From the NCBI GenBank assembly GCA_034401135.1, contig JAWZSP010000005.1, forward strand, positions 1,116,001 through 1,180,000: a stretch of 64,000 bases of DNA. The letters are read 5' to 3'. The DNA comes from Volutella citrinella (taxonomy: Eukaryota > Ascomycota > Sordariomycetes > Hypocreales > Nectriaceae). Below the pieces are notes generated by a model, which saw nothing but the letters and a program-made list of their open reading frames with translations, was not told the DNA's origin and did no database searches. Of the stretch, positions 1 to 9,994 are shown in pieces (the first letter of the stretch is position 1; every line of letters begins with the position of its first letter). The translations under genes and the position numbers were made by a program.

Positions 1-373
1 CTCGAATGCGTTTTCTTGATGCCAATCACCATGACCTTGCTGTGCCCTGAGATCGTTGACTAATACGCCCATCAAAGTGATAGTCTGCCAGGCCGTGACG
101 GCCAAGCTCAACGGCTGTAGATGAAGTGCCATTTGCAGATATGTATGATTCATGCTATCTGCGTGCTTCTGAACAGGTGTGAGAAAAAGAAAATAAGGAA
201 GCCACACGCTTGTCAACTCCGTGGTCTTGAGCCAGCATCTATGGACTATATGAGCCAGACTGCAGTGCTGCTCGAGTTTCAGTCAATCTGTCCCCCCTCT
301 AAGCTGGCTACCATTTTTTGTTTTTTTTTACCTTTCGCCAAGTTCACCAGCCACTCATCTTCCCACCACCTCC
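1..373. other. 3' flank of the AAA ATPase gene, no gene seen
   Basis: No ORF with credible composition or family resemblance is visible. The stretch is AT-richer than the coding DNA to its right and probably carries the 3' UTR and terminator of the leftward AAA ATPase gene. Confidence 0.5.
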
Positions 374-2667
374 CTACTCGTACAGCGACTTGTCGACGTC
401 GCCGTCCTTGCTCGCGTGCGGGCTCGTCACGCGGATGCCGTTCTCGAGGCGCGACAGCGTCATGGCGTAGTCCTTGTGGTCGCACCAGCTGCGCACCATC
501 TTGACCGCGTTCTTGATCTCGCGGCCGTTGAGCTGCCAGAGCGACAGCTCGGCCAGGTCCTCGTCGTCGATGGGCTTGGCCGCGGGCTCGATGTCCTCCT
601 CCACAGCAACGGGTTGCCGCTGCTGGTCCTTGTCGCCGTCCTCGGGCACCGCCGCCGTCTTCTTCTCCGGCGCCGCCGTGATGGCCGGCCGCTGCGGGAG
701 GCGCTGCAAGAACTTGCGCCAGACCGTCTCGCGGGCCTCGCGGCTCAGCGCCTGGAACAGCAGGTGCAGGCTGACACGGCTGCGGAAGGCCGTGTCGATG
801 GTGTGGTACAGGTTGGTGGTGAGGAAGATGATGCCGCGAAAGTACTCGAGCTCGCGCAGGAAGATACTGACGAGCTCGTTGCGGTGGATGTCGTTGGGGT
901 TGCGCTCGGCCATGAAGACGTCGGCCTCGTCGAGCAGGATGACCGCGTTCCACTCCGTTGCCATCTCGAAGACGCGCTTGATGTTGGCGCCCAGTGTTGC
1001 CGCGTTGATGCCCAGGTCCTCGGCCTGTAGGTAGAAGAGCGGCCGGTGCGTCCGGTCTGCGACCGCCTCGGCTGTGAGCGTCTTGCCGGTGCCGGGAGGC
1101 CCCGAGAGCAGGATGATGAGGCCCTGGCCCTTGCCTACGATGACGTCCTCCATGTGCGCAGAGGCGCCGCCCGTGTGGTTCTCGACAAAGGACAGGACCA
1201 GGTCCTTTTGCTGGTCGTCGTACACGAGGTGGTCGAACGCCTGGTCGTTCCACACCATGGGCTCAATGTCTTCGACGTAGAAGAGCACTATCACACAAAA
1301 ATCAGTAAACGGGTCGTCACCATCGTCTGGTCAGATCGGCAGTCCTCACCCCATAGCTTGTTCTTCAGCGCATAGCCACCAATCAGCTCCGACATGAAGG
1401 CCAGCTCATCCGGGCTCTCCAGCATCTCCGCCTTGTTCTTCGCCTGCTTCTTTTCGCTGAGGCGCTTCACCTGGGACTTGATGCGGCTCTCCTCGCCATC
1501 CTCGTCCTCGTCGTCTTCCTCCTTCCGTCGCCGCCGACGAGTGACGCGCTTCCGCGCCGTGTCGGGGTCCTTGTTTTCGCGCTTGCCCTGCGCCAGGTGG
1601 TACTTGTTATATCCCACCACGTCAATGAGCACGCGGCTGTCAACGTTGTGCCTCTCAACACAGCCCTTCTCGCCCTCGTGCATGGCAATGCCACTGTAGC
1701 AGGAATATCGAAGGCCCTGCAGGTCGAGGACCTTCTTGCCTCGCGCGGTCAGGCGCTTCAGAAGTTCTTCCTTGTCGGGATGGAACTCCAGCGGGTAGTG
1801 GCGCAGCTCACGCACCGGTTTGTTGCCGGCGTACATCTGAATCGGCAGCGGCTTCTCCTCCCAGACAAACTCTTCCCCGTTGAATACCATGGTTTTGCCC
1901 TTGATAAGCAGGAATGTGCCCTCGTTCTTGATCACGTACTCGGTACCCTCGACCTTGCAGATGAACTCGGCATTGAGTCCGTAGCTGTAGATTGTGGATC
2001 CACGAGGGAACAGGGTCCAGGCAGTCTTGAAGTCGATGAGGTGGCTCGCCAGCATCTTCCGTCGCTTGGCACGGGTCTCGCCAAAGACATCGTCGAGCAG
2101 CCTCAAGAAGAGCTCCAGGTACCCCTTGAGGGCGCTCCCGTCCTCAGTGGCACGGTAAAGGTCTTTGATGTCATCCTGGCAGAACCAGAGGGCCCGGAAG
2201 GGGTACGAGAAGTTGGCAACGTCGTTAACGTCGAGCAAGACATTCTCCTTCTTCAGGATGGGCTCGAGGGCCGCCACCAGCACGGGGTTCTGGACCTCGA
2301 TCTCGTGGTACTTGAGCGGGAACTTTCCTCCCACGCAGGGCTTGTCGCGGTCATTGGCCTTGTACACCTTGATGGCAACTCGGTCCTGGGCTCGCGCCGC
2401 CGACTTTGAGATCTGCTTGGGCGGGTAATCAACCCAATCGCGGCAGGTAGGGGTCGAGTTGCGACTCTCGTAAAAGGTCTTAATAGTAGCATCAGCACCA
2501 AAAGTTGGGTCCTTGGGAGGAGCCTTGGCATCGTCGTCTGAAGTCGAGTCGAGGTCGAGGGGCTTGGTAAGAGGCTGGTCCTTGTGGTGAAACACCTTGC
2601 ACCGCCACTTCCAGAGGAAGTCGGAGACGTCGTCGCGATCAATGTCGCGGATATCGCTGAGACCCAT
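374..2667 (-). CDS. AAA-type ATPase with N-terminal DUF7025-like region
   Basis: Two exons, 2667-1350 and 1287-374, give 743 aa. The 62-bp intron (1349-1288) starts GTGAGG and ends TAG, and the frame is kept across it. The N-terminal half (about residues 1-430) resembles the DUF7025 region that fungal AAA proteins of this type carry, followed by a basic/acidic linker. The C-terminal half holds the AAA module: Walker A GPPGTGKT near residues 502-509, Walker B LLDEAD near 557-562, and a sensor-like FLTTN segment. Proteins of this architecture are common in filamentous fungi, but their cellular role is not defined; remodelling of a protein substrate is the family expectation. I chose the Met at 2667 because the sequence after it looks like the family N-terminus. 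An in-frame Met at 2739 is also open, so the start is uncertain by 24 residues. Confidence 0.85.
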
Positions 2668-4462
2668 GGTAGCGACGACTGTGTTGGCCCGAAAGAGGCC
2701 GGAATGTAGGCAATGGAGTGGTGCTGTACCTGGTAGCAACGCTTCAGCTTCTGTAAGTGAAGCTTCTGGTGACGAGAGCTCAGGTGAGAGTCAGTCGGAA
2801 AAGACGGGGAGCGTCAAGCAAACAGGAGGGCGCCACGGCCGCTTCAAATAGCAAACGCTCGCCCATGCGGCTCTGGGGCCTGGTATGGGGTACATGGCAC
2901 ATCAAGGCAACATCAGGGTCAGGCTTGGCTGAGGGCCATGCGCGGCAGCCTAGGGCGCCAGCTGTGGCATCTCGCCAAGAGGGTGGCTAGGACGAGCTTA
3001 GGACTGGGCGTGCCTATGTTGGAAGCACGGCCTACAGCTGGAGGCGCATATCGATCGACCGGGGTGAGTCAGAGCCTGCCCATGGTCTCTAGCCCGTTGG
3101 CCTTGATGGAGAGCCTGGCGGCGTGGTGCGCTGCGGCGGCAAGGCAGCCTTTGGGTTGTGCAGCCACCATTGCGACTCTCTGCCAACTCTCCCCACAGCG
3201 CTGATATGAGATATGAGACGCTCTCTGCAAACGATTGGGCGACGGGCTCCCATGCAAGGATGCAATCACTGCAGCAAGCGCTGGTGGAACTGGATGTGCA
3301 ATGGCACAGGCCGCTGCTGTCTGGCCGTGGCCATTCTTCATCCCGTCTGCAACCGTCATGTCTTGGGCACAGCGCAGATCCAAGAGATTGGGTGGGCCAA
3401 ACCAATGCTGTGGTGGGGCGCCAGCGTCGCAGCAAACAGTGGAAGGAGCACCTGAGGCACGGCACTCGCGCCCGTAGGACTTTGGGCCTTAGGCCTACGC
3501 TACAGAGTACAGACCCTTGGTGGGCCCTGTCAGTCAGCCCCGGCTCTAATTATCAAGACGGCCTCCATTGGTAGCAAGCTAGTCCGCCACATTGGCGGGC
3601 TATTGTCCCTACCTTGTGGCCGGCACATGAAGATGGGCTGGCCGGGCTGGGCTGGGCTGGTGCGACGACAGTGTCATGATGCAAGGGGCCCTAAAATACG
3701 GGGGAACAGGCCAGTCGCAGTTCGATAGTGTCGCCGTGAATACGAGGCCTCCCGGTGGCGCCCATTCGCCCATGCGCTGTTGCCTTGCCTAGGATGATGG
3801 CGGCGGCGCGATAGGCGCAACTGCATCTTTCCGACACCCTATTCCCGCGAAATAGATCAGGCTCATGGTCGACCTTGTCGCTATGTCCTCAAGTTCTCTG
3901 CTATGATTTACTGGCAGGTATCATGATGGGTGGTGGGGCGTGCACCTCCCCTCCTCCTGGCTGGTACGCTAACACGGAAGTGGATGGCACGATTGCCAGA
4001 TGAGTTGCACATACTTTGCTGGCGATACCTGCACTCACCAACTTACTCAGACCATCGAGACTTATCAATAGAAGGAACCCTCCATAAATGCCCTCCTGTT
4101 TCTCCCTTCCTGATCACGATTAGTATCGGGGCTCTCACCGACATTTCCGTGGTCATTCCGTTGCAGCCACCACTGCTGTTGGCCTCTGACATGACTTGCC
4201 TTGCAGGTCTGCTGGTTGCCTAATGATGCATTCCTATCACAGGAGCGCAGATCGCTTCCAAAGCTTAGCACGGACCCAATGATGACTGCCCAATCTCTCC
4301 AGCCGCCTAGAAAAGTGATTGACGGCTTTTATCTGACCATGAATGAGCCCACTGGTCAATACTGGACAAGTGTAGGGTACTCTACGGCGCATCCGCCGCT
4401 CCACCGGCTAGGGCCAGCCGAGTGGCCTCCATAGGGCAAATTAGGGCAGCCGTTTCCAACAA
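2668..4462. other. Intergenic, promoter side of the AAA gene; no gene seen
   Basis: Many short overlapping ORFs on both strands, none with family resemblance, plausible splice structure or biased codon use. It probably holds the AAA gene promoter and the upstream flank of the tRNA genes. Confidence 0.5.
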
Positions 4463-4592
4463 GCGGGTTTAGCTCAGTTGGGGTAAGAGAATCTTCTCAT
4501 CAAAACTCCGGCCCATCCAAGTCTAACAATCTTTCACAGAGAGCGTCAGACTGAAGATCTGAAGGTCGTGTGTTCGATCCACACAAACCGCA
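4463..4592 (+). tRNA. tRNA-Phe(GAA), copy 1, with a D-loop intron
   Basis: Exons 4463-4482 and 4540-4592 join into a 73-nt tRNA. Acceptor stem GCGGGTT pairs with AAACCGC apart from one G5-A68 mismatch. D stem is GCTC/GAGC with loop AGTTGGGA, anticodon stem TCAGA/TCTGA with loop CTGAAGA (anticodon GAA), and T stem GTGTG/CACAC with loop TTCGATC. The A box (TAGCTCAGTTGG) lies wholly before the insertion and the B box (GTTCGATCC) after it, so internal Pol III promoter elements are intact, about 100 bp apart. The insertion 4483-4539 sits between nucleotides 20 and 21 in the D-loop. The usual 37/38 intron position is empty. A T6 run at 4622-4627 is the likely terminator. The copy is identical in its exons to the one at 4727-4853. 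Confidence 0.93.
4483..4539 (+). other. Spliceosomal-type intron inside tRNA-Phe copy 1
   Basis: A 57-bp insertion starting GTAAGA, with TCTAAC at 4522-4527 as a branch site and ending TTTCACAG at 4539. Donor, branch and acceptor match those of protein-coding introns in this window. Its removal restores a canonical D-loop exactly. The cut is ambiguous by one nucleotide because both the exon 1 end and the intron end are G. Confidence 0.8.
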
Positions 4593-4601
4593 CAAGCCAG
4601 T

Positions 4602-4616
4602 GTTCTCCTCGAGAAC
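4602..4616 (+). other. Trailer hairpin after tRNA-Phe copy 1
   Basis: Perfect 6-bp stem GTTCTC/GAGAAC with a CTC loop, nine bases after the tRNA 3' end and before the T6 run. The second tRNA copy has a hairpin in the equivalent position with a different stem sequence. Confidence 0.55.
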
Positions 4617-4621
4617 CTCCA

Positions 4622-4627
4622 TTTTTT
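4622..4627 (+). terminator. Pol III T-run after tRNA-Phe copy 1
   Basis: Six consecutive T on the transcribed strand, 30 bases beyond the tRNA end. A T7 run at about 4651-4657 could act as a back-up. Confidence 0.65.
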
Positions 4628-4726
4628 GCATCCCATTGGTGATTCTGAGACCATTTTTTTCGACTTTTCGTGGGGGCTCCACACCACAGCACAAGAGCCG
4701 GTTGAGCATCTCAGATTTGCATCAAA

Positions 4727-4853
4727 GCGGGTTTAGCTCAGTTGGGGTAAGTTGCAAAACTACAAAACTCCAGCACCACAAAAGTCTAACAATCTCTTAG
4801 AGAGCGTCAGACTGAAGATCTGAAGGTCGTGTGTTCGATCCACACAAACCGCA
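4727..4853 (+). tRNA. tRNA-Phe(GAA), copy 2, with a D-loop intron
   Basis: Exons 4727-4746 and 4801-4853 give the same 73-nt tRNA as copy 1, base for base, including the GAA anticodon, intact A and B boxes and the single G5-A68 mismatch. The insertion 4747-4800 is at the same D-loop position but differs in sequence and length from copy 1 over much of its 5' half. Perfect conservation of the exons with diverged introns suggests that both genes are under selection and that the insert is removed from the transcript. T5 at 4883-4887 and T7 at 4902-4908 are the likely terminators. Confidence 0.93.
4747..4800 (+). other. Spliceosomal-type intron inside tRNA-Phe copy 2
   Basis: A 54-bp insertion with perfect donor GTAAGT, branch TCTAAC at 4785-4790 and acceptor CTTAG at 4800. 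The part from the central CAAAACTCC motif to the branch site aligns with the copy 1 intron, so the two are paralogous. The 5' parts have diverged. Confidence 0.8.
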
Positions 4854-4860
4854 CAGCAGA

Positions 4861-4877
4861 GATCCTCCACGAGGATC
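4861..4877 (+). other. Trailer hairpin after tRNA-Phe copy 2
   Basis: Perfect 7-bp stem GATCCTC/GAGGATC with a CAC loop, between the tRNA 3' end and the T5 run. Compared with copy 1 the stem bases differ but pairing is kept. Confidence 0.55.
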
Positions 4878-4882
4878 ACATC

Positions 4883-4887
4883 TTTTT
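4883..4887 (+). terminator. Pol III T-run after tRNA-Phe copy 2
   Basis: Five consecutive T directly after the trailer hairpin, followed by T7 at 4902-4908. Confidence 0.6.
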
Positions 4888-4909
4888 GGCTTTTATGTCA
4901 ATTTTTTTG

Positions 4910-5866
4910 TGTGTTTGTTCTTGCTCGTTCGCGGCTATGGTCATTGTCTCTGTTCGCTCTCGTGCGACCCGCGGAAACAAGAGCGACGCCCCTTTTTCTT
5001 TCGCATCCAGGTGTCAACCAAGCAAGCCCATGCGCATCATTTGTCGACTGTTGTCGGTTACACTGTGTGCCATACCGACACTCTACATGTATCTCCAACC
5101 ATCGGGGTTGGGTGAATCGCTTTCTTCAGCCGTTTGCCGTCATCGACATGACGCAATGTCTGTCTACGGGATCTTGCATACCCCACAGCAATTGTGCTGT
5201 CAAACAAAGCGGGAACCGCCTGAGAAGACCGGTGTTCTCGGCCGTGGGGATTGATGCCAATGCCATGTGGCAACCCGCTTCACAAACTGCTTCACAAACC
5301 CATTGTCAGTGATGTTCTGTACACCGGGCCGCATTCGCCCAATCAAGGTATACATGCAGCACGGCCGTCTGGTGAGTGGAATCTCACCAAGGCATCACGG
5401 CGATATTTGCCCTCGCAGCTTCAATACCCACCGGGAGCCAGGTTTGGTGGGCCGCCGTGCCTGCTGCCGGCGGAACAGCGCATCTGGAGACATCGTGTTT
5501 GGCGGATTCATCAATTGCTGTTCTGTTCATGGGGAAACAATGCTTCGCGCCCTCTTATATCTTTCCGATCATCCAGCCAAAAACCCCCCCCTGGGTCTGC
5601 AGCCATGCACGTAGCCTCAGGACGGCCTTGCCGCTGCTTCACGGCCCGGTCACATTGATCAATTCACGTCTCTTCGTTGTATTGCTGCAAACCTTGGCGG
5701 CTTCACTGCTCATATATAAAAGCGTGACGGAACCTGTGGCAACTATATATCCTGTCCATCTTCTCCAAGGTTGCTACTCGCCGCCAACATCACCTCAAAC
5801 ATCGCCTCAAACCGATCCCTAGAGCATTTCTTCATCATTTGCTGCGACCTTTGCTCAGTGTGAGAG
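4910..5866. other. Intergenic and promoter of the RRM gene
   Basis: No credible ORF. The right end holds the RRM gene promoter: TATATAAA at 5713-5720, about 150 bp before the start codon, then a C/A-rich leader with repeated CCTCAAAC words just before the ATG. Confidence 0.55.
5713..5720 (+). promoter_or_regulatory. TATA box of the RRM gene
   Basis: TATATAAA, 147 bp upstream of the ATG at 5867, in a spacer otherwise poor in such runs. Confidence 0.5.
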
Positions 5867-7348
5867 ATGTCGGAAACCAACTCATCGCCGTCGTCTGGTT
5901 CCGAGGCATCCAAACCCTCGACAATAACACCCTCGACTTCTCCCTCCGAGCCTGGCTCAAAGAGCTCTCACCGCAGCCAGAAGTCGGCTTCTGGCTTGCT
6001 CGATTGCTTGGATCGTGCCATCGGTGGCACCTCGATGCGACACTCCAGCGACTCGGCCCTGATCCAGATCTCGAATCAGTCTATAACGTCTCCATTGCGA
6101 TTATCCCTCGACCCGGAGGGGAAGGTGGTCCGCCGACGAGCCAACACACACGAATTCGGCATTGAAGGCGCTCCTCGGCGCGATGCATTGTCATCCGGGG
6201 ACCCATTCGCACCTGTTGGGGCCGGCCTCCAACACGCTCGACAGACGACACCTCGTGATGATGCCGAAACTATTGACCAGGCTTCTGTATCACGCACCCT
6301 TGGAAAGCAACTTGCATTCCAGCTGGCGCAACTTGGGCTGCCTGCGGATACTCTCTTGGCTCCGAATTCACCCCTTGAAGATTCGCCTGCACAGCAGCGC
6401 GGATACTTGCTTCAGTCTCGACGGCAGGCCCGAAACGACGAATTGGCAAGGGCTACACCGCAGAGGGAAAGCTGGCTCACGAACATCAACACCTCGCCCA
6501 CGGAGAGGCAGCCCCTCATAGAGAAGTCTCCTGCCCCAGCGGTAGGATCGGATCTCTGGAGCCGCCCCGGGTTCCGCCCCGGGTTCCGCCCTATGGCCGC
6601 CGTTCAACGCGACGCTGAACGCCCGCCCCGGAACTTTGCCCCGAGCCCATCATATACCTTCTCCTCCAACTACCGCGGCGAGCACAGCGCGCGCAATGCC
6701 AGCGCAGCGTGGCTCCCGGAGTCCCTGAACTGTGCCTTGTGGCTCACCAACCTACCACCGGACGTCAAGCACAAGGAGCTGCTCTCGAGCATTCGCAACA
6801 TCGGACGTGTCTGGTGCAGCGTCATCAACGAGCCCGACTACGCCAGGCACACCACAGCGGCGGCCAAGGTCGTCTTCTTCGCGCCCAGACCGGCTCAAAA
6901 GCTGCTGTTGCTGTCGGAGACGCAGGGCCTGCACGTGCGCGGCTACCGGGTCAGGGTCACCCGTAACCGCGTTAAGAACCCCGAGGTTGAGAACCCCGGT
7001 GACACCTCACGTGTGCTTGTCATCACGGGACAGAGCGACTTTGTCAATGAGGACTCCCTCGAGGCCTTCTTCCGGGGCCGGTTCGTCTTCGAGACTGACG
7101 AAGTCAAGCCCCTCGTGCAGACGGACGACGGCCGTGTCTCCATCGAGTACCGGTTCGGTAGCTACCGCAACCAGGCGCAGATGGGCAAGATGTCGCTGGA
7201 GCGGGACAAGCCCCCGGGCTTCGAGAAGGTTGACTTTGGGCCGGACCCGTGCGAGGTAGGGGAGACGTATGCCTCCCTGGCCATCGCGGCAGAGCACATC
7301 CAGGCAGCTGTGAAGGAAGCGAACGAGAACAAGTCTATGAGAAGCTGA
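5867..7348 (+). CDS. RRM-domain RNA-binding protein
   Basis: Single-exon gene, 493 aa. The N-terminal 285 residues are Ser/Pro/Arg-rich and probably disordered, and include a short internal duplication (RPGFRPGF) from a repeated 12-bp DNA word near 6565. From about residue 287 there is an RNA recognition motif with an RNP2-like LWLTNL and an RNP1-like AAKVVFF strand. The following segment (about 375-450) may be a second, divergent RRM. Such proteins bind RNA in nucleus or cytoplasm. The sequence does not show which RNA is bound, and I do not recognise a named orthologue. The start follows a TATA box and a short leader. Confidence 0.8.
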   Translation: MSETNSSPSSGSEASKPSTITPSTSPSEPGSKSSHRSQKSASGLLDCLDRAIGGTSMRHSSDSALIQISNQSITSPLRLSLDPEGKVVRRRANTHEFGIEGAPRRDALSSGDPFAPVGAGLQHARQTTPRDDAETIDQASVSRTLGKQLAFQLAQLGLPADTLLAPNSPLEDSPAQQRGYLLQSRRQARNDELARATPQRESWLTNINTSPTERQPLIEKSPAPAVGSDLWSRPGFRPGFRPMAAVQRDAERPPRNFAPSPSYTFSSNYRGEHSARNASAAWLPESLNCALWLTNLPPDVKHKELLSSIRNIGRVWCSVINEPDYARHTTAAAKVVFFAPRPAQKLLLLSETQGLHVRGYRVRVTRNRVKNPEVENPGDTSRVLVITGQSDFVNEDSLEAFFRGRFVFETDEVKPLVQTDDGRVSIEYRFGSYRNQAQMGKMSLERDKPPGFEKVDFGPDPCEVGETYASLAIAAEHIQAAVKEANENKSMRS

Positions 7349-8913
7349 CTAGGTGAATGCAAGCCTCGCGTCTTGGGCAGCTGGCATCATGTACAATAGA
7401 CACCATAATAGACCTAGAATTAGACATGGCCTGGCTGGTACAAGAATAACCATAGGTGTTGGGCTGGCGTTTTGACCTAGCCTCTCTTGTTGGCCTAATG
7501 CATCATTACTGGTCTACACAAAAAGAGGCGCAACCACTTCACAGCAATTTTAGCCTCCCTTGGCTGGGTGACCTCAACCGTTCTTAGACATTGAACTCAT
7601 GAGTTCAGGCATCGCCATAATTGACACAACCTGCCATTCCAAAATGGCCCCCTTTCGTCGCCTAGTATATTTCCTTCTATTGTCCTGGATTCGGCAAGTT
7701 ACCGCGCGTGCCTCCCGATGAGGCAACTGGAGGTACCACTTTGACGGCCGTATCGGCTCAATTGGTTGAATGGTCAAAGCCATTGGTCGCCTTAGAACCT
7801 CTTCACAGCAAATTTAACCTTCTCTGGCAATTACGTCGGCTGGCCATGCATCAAGTCAAGGTGAGGCGTCCTACATAGAGATTCCCTTGACGGCCATTGG
7901 TTGAATGTCTATTCTGATTGGTCGCCCTGGAAGCACTTCACAGCAATTTTAGCCTTCTCTGACAGAACGCATACCGTCGCTTCACAGCAGCCTTGGCCTC
8001 CTTGGCAGCATCAGCCATCAGATGCTCAGACGCGAGGGCGCTGTTTTTTTTCGCACCTGTTCATGCAGCAGAAGGGGCAGACCCCAGCAACGCATCCGAT
8101 AAGGGATGGGAATTATCATTCGTTGGCACCCGTTACGCGTCAAAAAAAGAGCCCAGACTTCGATGCCAAGCCCCCAAACCCACGAGCCCGTGTGCTCGCG
8201 AATCTGTCCGCCGACCGAACAGGGGTGGCCCCTACCCCCCACAGCGCTAGGTGATGCCCGCTGTCTGCAGCGCACGCATTTGTTGTAACAAGGGTCCATC
8301 CATGATCCGGCCGCCTGGTGACTCGTGAGATTTCGTCTCCCATCATGCTGGACCCGCCGCGTCGTTCGGTGTGCCTTCTGAGACCACGCGCACCACCACA
8401 CAGCAAATGGCCCCAGGGACAGCCGGGTCGGCCCAGCCCGTGCCACCTCACATGAGGGATATTCGTGCAATGCAGGAAACGCGCACCCTGGCAGTCAGTG
8501 GCTCACGGCTAGCCAGCCATGTAGAAGTAGGGCGATGCAACGTGATTGATGGCCTGTGGGTTAGGGCGCTTGGGGGGAGGACCCGGCTCGTCGCTCCTCT
8601 ACGCAGGGCGGGCCGCGAAGCTGCATTGTGGCGGCTCATGTGGCTGGTGCCAACTTGTCCGACCCTGCCATTTCAGCTGCCTGTTCACCTGTTCACCTCC
8701 GTTCTCAACACCGAACAAAGCCTCCCATGTTCTCGAATCGCTGGGAGTTCGACGCCCTTGCCTGAACAGTTTCAGCCACGATCCCAGGGTATTTGTAGAG
8801 TTGGCGGCGCTCTCTCGCTCTCTTGCTTCCTCTCTCCATCCTCCCCGTCGACGACTCCGGCTACACACGCTACGATCACCCCCTCCTCGGCATCCTCTAA
8901 CGCGAGCCCTCCT
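7349..8913. other. Intergenic with a degenerate local repeat
   Basis: Contains the diverged repeats listed at 7535-8010. The remaining ORFs overlap on both strands and show no family features. The right end is C/T-rich and probably the leader of the gene starting at 8914. Confidence 0.5.
7535..8010 (+). repeat. Degenerate repeat, about 135-bp period
   Basis: The word CTTCACAGCAATTTTAGCC and variants occur at about 7537, 7801, 7935 and 7980. The 7801 and 7935 copies are preceded by ATTGGTCGCC and by similar GACGGCC..TTGGTTGAATG words. The 7537-7801 distance is about twice the 7801-7935 distance, which fits a tandem array with about a 135-bp unit that has decayed. Confidence 0.55.
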
Positions 8914-9994
8914 ATGGCGCCCCTCCTCACCAGCCTGTCCGTGGAGGAAATCATCCGCCTGCACCCCCGGGAACGCCTGTTCGTGCCGCCCGCCGAGTGG
9001 ACGGGCCGTCACCTCGAGCTCTTGCAATGCTACTTTGGCCAAGATGTCAAGGGCAGAGACCTGGTGTCGAAGCGGGAGCCGCTGGCTGCTAGTAAGGCGG
9101 CGCAGTTCGCTAGCCCAGTGGACCCTCGGCCCTTTGACTTCTGGGCTCACGTAGCCGAGGGACTCATCACGCTCGAGACCAAGAGCGCCGTGATCCGACG
9201 GCTCTTGACGGAGCAGAACGGGCCATTGGCATTTTTGCGGTAAGTCGCGAGCTGGATCAGTTGCATTCCTTTCCCATTCCCCATTCCCACACTCGATTGG
9301 CGCGCGGGGTGTCCTGATTCTCTAAAATAGTCCCTTCGGCTTCTTCCACTACGGCGAGGGCTATGCGTTCCGGCTGCATGGCACCACCTTTGCATATAAC
9401 ACGGGTGAACCCACGTCGCCCTCAAAGTTGGCCACGCCGCAGCCTCCCATCTTGGCGTTCCTGCAGCGAGGCCTGGTCAAGGTCCAGCGCCAGAACCTGT
9501 ATCCCCTGCCCCGCGCCCGCCGCCGGGAGCACCGGAACAACCGGCCGGTGACACAGGTGCAACACCTCCAGCTCAAGCAGATTGAGCCCGAGGACCCCTG
9601 GCGGGACCCCTACGTCGCTGCCGCGCTCATCGGCCTTGCTCAATCCCAGCTTGAGATGCTCGACGACGACGACTTGTCTGGCATCGAGCAGAAATCCTTC
9701 CGGGTCAGCTTCCCTTCGTCCGGAGACTCTATGGTTTCAGCTGCTAACAGCCCGCAGGTGTGCGCGATACTCGTAGACGAGGCCAACGCCGAGTTCATGA
9801 CCCTCTACACGTCTGAGATTTCCTTTGCTTTCCTGGGCAAGTTCGAGTACCCCGGGGAATTTCAAATCAACAAGCAGAGCATCAACCGGGCGGCCATGCC
9901 CATCAAGTGCGAGACGATTCCGTACCGGCCACTCTCGACTCTCCGAGACCGCCTCATCCACGGCATCGTGCCGGACAAGAGCATGAACCCTTGA
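8914..9994 (+). CDS. Conserved fungal protein of unknown function
   Basis: Exons 8914-9239 and 9331-9994 (intron GTAAGT...AAATAG, 91 bp) encode 329 aa. A second candidate intron at 9704-9757 is 54 bp, phase 0 and free of stops. It begins GTCAGC, has GCTAAC 5' of CCGCAG, and joins SFR directly to VCAILVDEAN. If spliced, the protein is 311 aa. The protein has no signal peptide or membrane segment. The C-terminal third (LYTSEISFAFLGKFEYPGEF) looks like an ordered domain, but I cannot name the family. The start was placed at the ATG of MAPLLTSL; the frame stays open upstream without a better Met. Confidence 0.7.

Noticed and set aside
4540..4592. Canonical 37/38 tRNA intron in tRNA-Phe
   Set aside because: The anticodon loop CTGAAGA runs straight into its stem TCTGA; there is no insert at that site.
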